NCBI RefSeq assembly: GCF_009827315.1
Contig: NZ_WTYF01000004.1
Location: 1,550,001-1,614,000, forward strand
Length of the DNA stretch: 64,000 nucleotides
Direction of reading: 5' to 3'
Source: Qipengyuania gaetbuli
GTDB taxonomy: Bacteria; Pseudomonadota; Alphaproteobacteria; Sphingomonadales; Sphingomonadaceae
The notes beneath the pieces were generated by a model that was not told the DNA's origin, searched no databases, and was given only the letters and a program-made list of their open reading frames with translations. Below are positions 62,250-64,000 of this stretch, piece after piece. The number at the start of each line of letters is the position of its first letter. The stretch's first letter is position 1. The position numbers were made by a program, and so were the translations under genes.

Positions 62250-64000
62250 TTGGCCGAGCGTCACTACAAGGCATTCATGAGCTATTCGCACCGCGACCGG
62301 CAGGTGGCGAACTGGCTCCATCGCGCGCTCGAAACCTATCGCCTGCCCCCGCACATGATTGCCGCCGGCAAGGCCGAACGCCTGCGCCCGATCTTCAAGG
62401 ATCGCGACGAGCTGCCAGCATCCGACAGCCTCGGCGATGCGATCGAGACCGCCATCCGTTCGAGTGACGCGTTGATCGTCCTGTGTTCGCCGGCTGCTGC
62501 CGCATCGCCCTGGATCGCGCGCGAGGTCGATCTCTACAAGCGCATCCATGGCGACCGCGGGGTGATGCCCGTGGTGGTCGAGGGCGAGCCGCCAGGCAAT
62601 TTCCCGGCCCCGCTGCTGGTCCACTACGAGAACGGCGAGCCGACCGACCGCGAGGCCGAGCCCATTGCTGCCGACATGCGGCCCGAAGCCGACGGGAAGA
62701 AACTGGCCAAGCTCAAGCTCGTCGCCGGGCTGGCGGGTGTCGATCTCGACCATCTCGTCCAGCGCGATGCGGCCCGCCGCCAGCGCAAGCTGGTCTTGGT
62801 GGCAGGGGCATCGGCCCTCGGCATGATCGGGACCACGGCGCTGTCGGCCTATGCGATCGACCAGCGCAACGAGGCGCGCGAGCAAAGGGCGGAAGCCGAC
62901 GGTCTGATCGAATACATGCTGACCGACCTGCGCAAGCAGCTGGAGCCGGTCGGCCGGCTGGAACTGCTCGACGGCGTGGGCAAGCGCGCGATGGACTATT
63001 ACGCCCGCCAGAAGCTGGCCGACCTGTCCGCCACCGAACTCGGCCGCCGTGCACGCGCCACCATGCTCGTGGCCGAGGTCCAGAACCTGCGCGGCAACAA
63101 TGCCGAGGCCCTGCCCGCCTTCCGCCAGGCCGCGCGCACCACGGCCGAACTGCTCGAACGCAAGCCCGACGACCCGGAGCGCATGTTCAACCACGGACAG
63201 AGCCTGTTCTGGGTAGGCTACATCGCCTGGCAGCACGGCAGGCTGGAGGAGGCGCGCAAGGCGATGGAGGAATATGCCGACATCTCCCACCGGCTCGCGG
63301 CGAAGGACCGCTCCAACCTCGCCTGGCAAATGGAGGAGGCCTATTCGCTTTCCAATCTCGGTACGATGGCCAAGGAGGCGGGCGAGCTGGCAAGCGCGCT
63401 CGACTATTTCCGCCGCAATGTCGAACTGACCGAGATCGTCTCGGTAAAGGAAGGGCGCCCCGTCGCCCGCGAGATCGAGATCGCCGGCGGCCTGTCATGG
63501 GTCGCCTCTACCTTGCAGTCGCTGGGCCGGATGGATGAGGCGCTGGAGGCACGGCGCAAGGAACTCGCCATAATCGACAAGGTCGTGGCCGATGGTCCTG
63601 CCAATATCGAGGCGCGCAAGGGCCGGATCTTCTCGCTGGCCAATATCGGGCAGCTCGAGGCTTTCCAGGGCGACCGCGCGGCGGCACGAAGATCGCTCGA
63701 TGCCGCGATTGCGGACTTCGACAGGGTGCTCGCCACGGACCGGGACAATACGCTGTTCAAGGAACTGGGCCGCTCCGCCTTGCGCGACCGCGCCCTGCTG
63801 GCATGGTCCGACGGAGACAATGCCCTTGCCAGCAGGCAATTCGACCGGCTGGAAGCCATCCAAACCGACCTGATCGCGCGCGACCCGAAGAATCACGAAT
63901 GGACGGTCAGCAGTCCGGCCGTCCTCGCCCTGCAGCGCGCCCTTACCGACCGCAGCGATCTGCCTGCAGCGGCGTTGCACGGAATAGCCGACAAGTGGGA
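62250..64000 (+). CDS. TIR-domain protein with membrane helix and TPR repeats (C-terminus cut by window)
   Basis: At least 583 residues are present and the frame is open at the window end. Start TTG 62250 lies behind CCGGAGAGCACAC. A bacterial TIR_2-type domain spans about 4-170: KAFMSYSHRDR, then SSDALIVLCSPAAAASPWI with E92 in AREVDLYKR at the place of the NADase catalytic Glu. A membrane helix spans about 181-203 (LVLVAGASALGMIGTTALSA). Helical TPR-type repeats follow from about 240 (NNAEALPAFRQAARTTAELL, HGRLEEARKAMEEYADIS). It may be a membrane-tethered signalling or defence protein. Nothing shows the enzyme is active. Confidence 0.8.
   Translation, partial: MAERHYKAFMSYSHRDRQVANWLHRALETYRLPPHMIAAGKAERLRPIFKDRDELPASDSLGDAIETAIRSSDALIVLCSPAAAASPWIAREVDLYKRIHGDRGVMPVVVEGEPPGNFPAPLLVHYENGEPTDREAEPIAADMRPEADGKKLAKLKLVAGLAGVDLDHLVQRDAARRQRKLVLVAGASALGMIGTTALSAYAIDQRNEAREQRAEADGLIEYMLTDLRKQLEPVGRLELLDGVGKRAMDYYARQKLADLSATELGRRARATMLVAEVQNLRGNNAEALPAFRQAARTTAELLERKPDDPERMFNHGQSLFWVGYIAWQHGRLEEARKAMEEYADISHRLAAKDRSNLAWQMEEAYSLSNLGTMAKEAGELASALDYFRRNVELTEIVSVKEGRPVAREIEIAGGLSWVASTLQSLGRMDEALEARRKELAIIDKVVADGPANIEARKGRIFSLANIGQLEAFQGDRAAARRSLDAAIADFDRVLATDRDNTLFKELGRSALRDRALLAWSDGDNALASRQFDRLEAIQTDLIARDPKNHEWTVSSPAVLALQRALTDRSDLPAAALHGIADKW

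Noticed and set aside
61920..63329. 469-codon minus-strand frame over the TIR gene
   Set aside because: Antisense to the TIR-TPR frame, which has a ribosome site and recognisable TIR motifs.

Overview
The window is chromosomal DNA of a GC-rich alphaproteobacterium. Gene content points to the Sphingomonadales, most likely the Erythrobacteraceae (Erythrobacter/Qipengyuania type). The evidence is two TonB-dependent receptors, several GTG/TTG starts, many 4-base ATGA/GTGA overlaps, a MidA-type methyltransferase coupled to lgt, an HWE histidine kinase, and class I ribonucleotide reductase genes split by unrelated genes. This placement is from family knowledge and codon style, not from a database comparison.

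Layout. 1-2.5 kb: a truncated sensor kinase and its OmpR-type regulator, a secreted six-EF-hand protein and a VOC protein. 2.5-8.5 kb: a peptidase cluster (Xaa-Pro aminopeptidase diverging from oligopeptidase B, which is coupled to an HExxH-x18-E protein) and a hotdog thioesterase. 8.5-14.9 kb: alanine dehydrogenase, a DUF389 membrane protein, FtsK, a ThiE-like protein and the PLP-homeostasis protein YggS. 14.9-24.8 kb: a TonB receptor, GlnD, an acyl-CoA synthetase, then lgt, a MidA-like methyltransferase and a DUF2147 protein. 24.8-29.2 kb: an osmolyte-type ABC transporter with fused permease and binding protein, plus an HWE kinase. 29.3-36.7 kb: leucine-degradation genes (isovaleryl-CoA dehydrogenase, a PhnA-domain protein, methylcrotonoyl-CoA carboxylase beta), an acyltransferase, a DUF1295 protein, a TetR regulator and a glycosyltransferase. 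36.8-39.2 kb: a coupled two-gene phage-like module (143-aa protein plus 650-aa pectate-lyase-fold beta-helix protein). 39.2-53.2 kb: dCTP deaminase, a saccharopine-dehydrogenase-like oxidoreductase, a metal-type TonB receptor, tRNA-Gly(GCC), thioredoxin-TPR and LON-domain proteins, a marC-lipoprotein-folD-yggT chain, argB, and many small membrane or lipoprotein genes including two DUF1294 paralogues. 53.3-59 kb: nrdB and nrdA with possible tandem NrdR boxes upstream of nrdA. 59.3-64 kb: a secreted TonB-C-like protein, an acyl-CoA ligase and a TIR-TM-TPR protein cut by the window end.

Most of the window is ordinary housekeeping DNA; I see no CRISPR array, insertion sequence or integrase. The most unusual elements are the coupled small-protein/beta-helix module at 36784-39164, which resembles a phage tailspike or a gene-transfer-agent head-spike pair encoded away from its structural cluster, and the membrane TIR-TPR protein at the right edge. 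Secondary points are the RNR with no recognisable ATP-cone on either subunit, the EF-hand protein with a repeated basic motif, structured intergenic elements, and a 45-aa charged protein.
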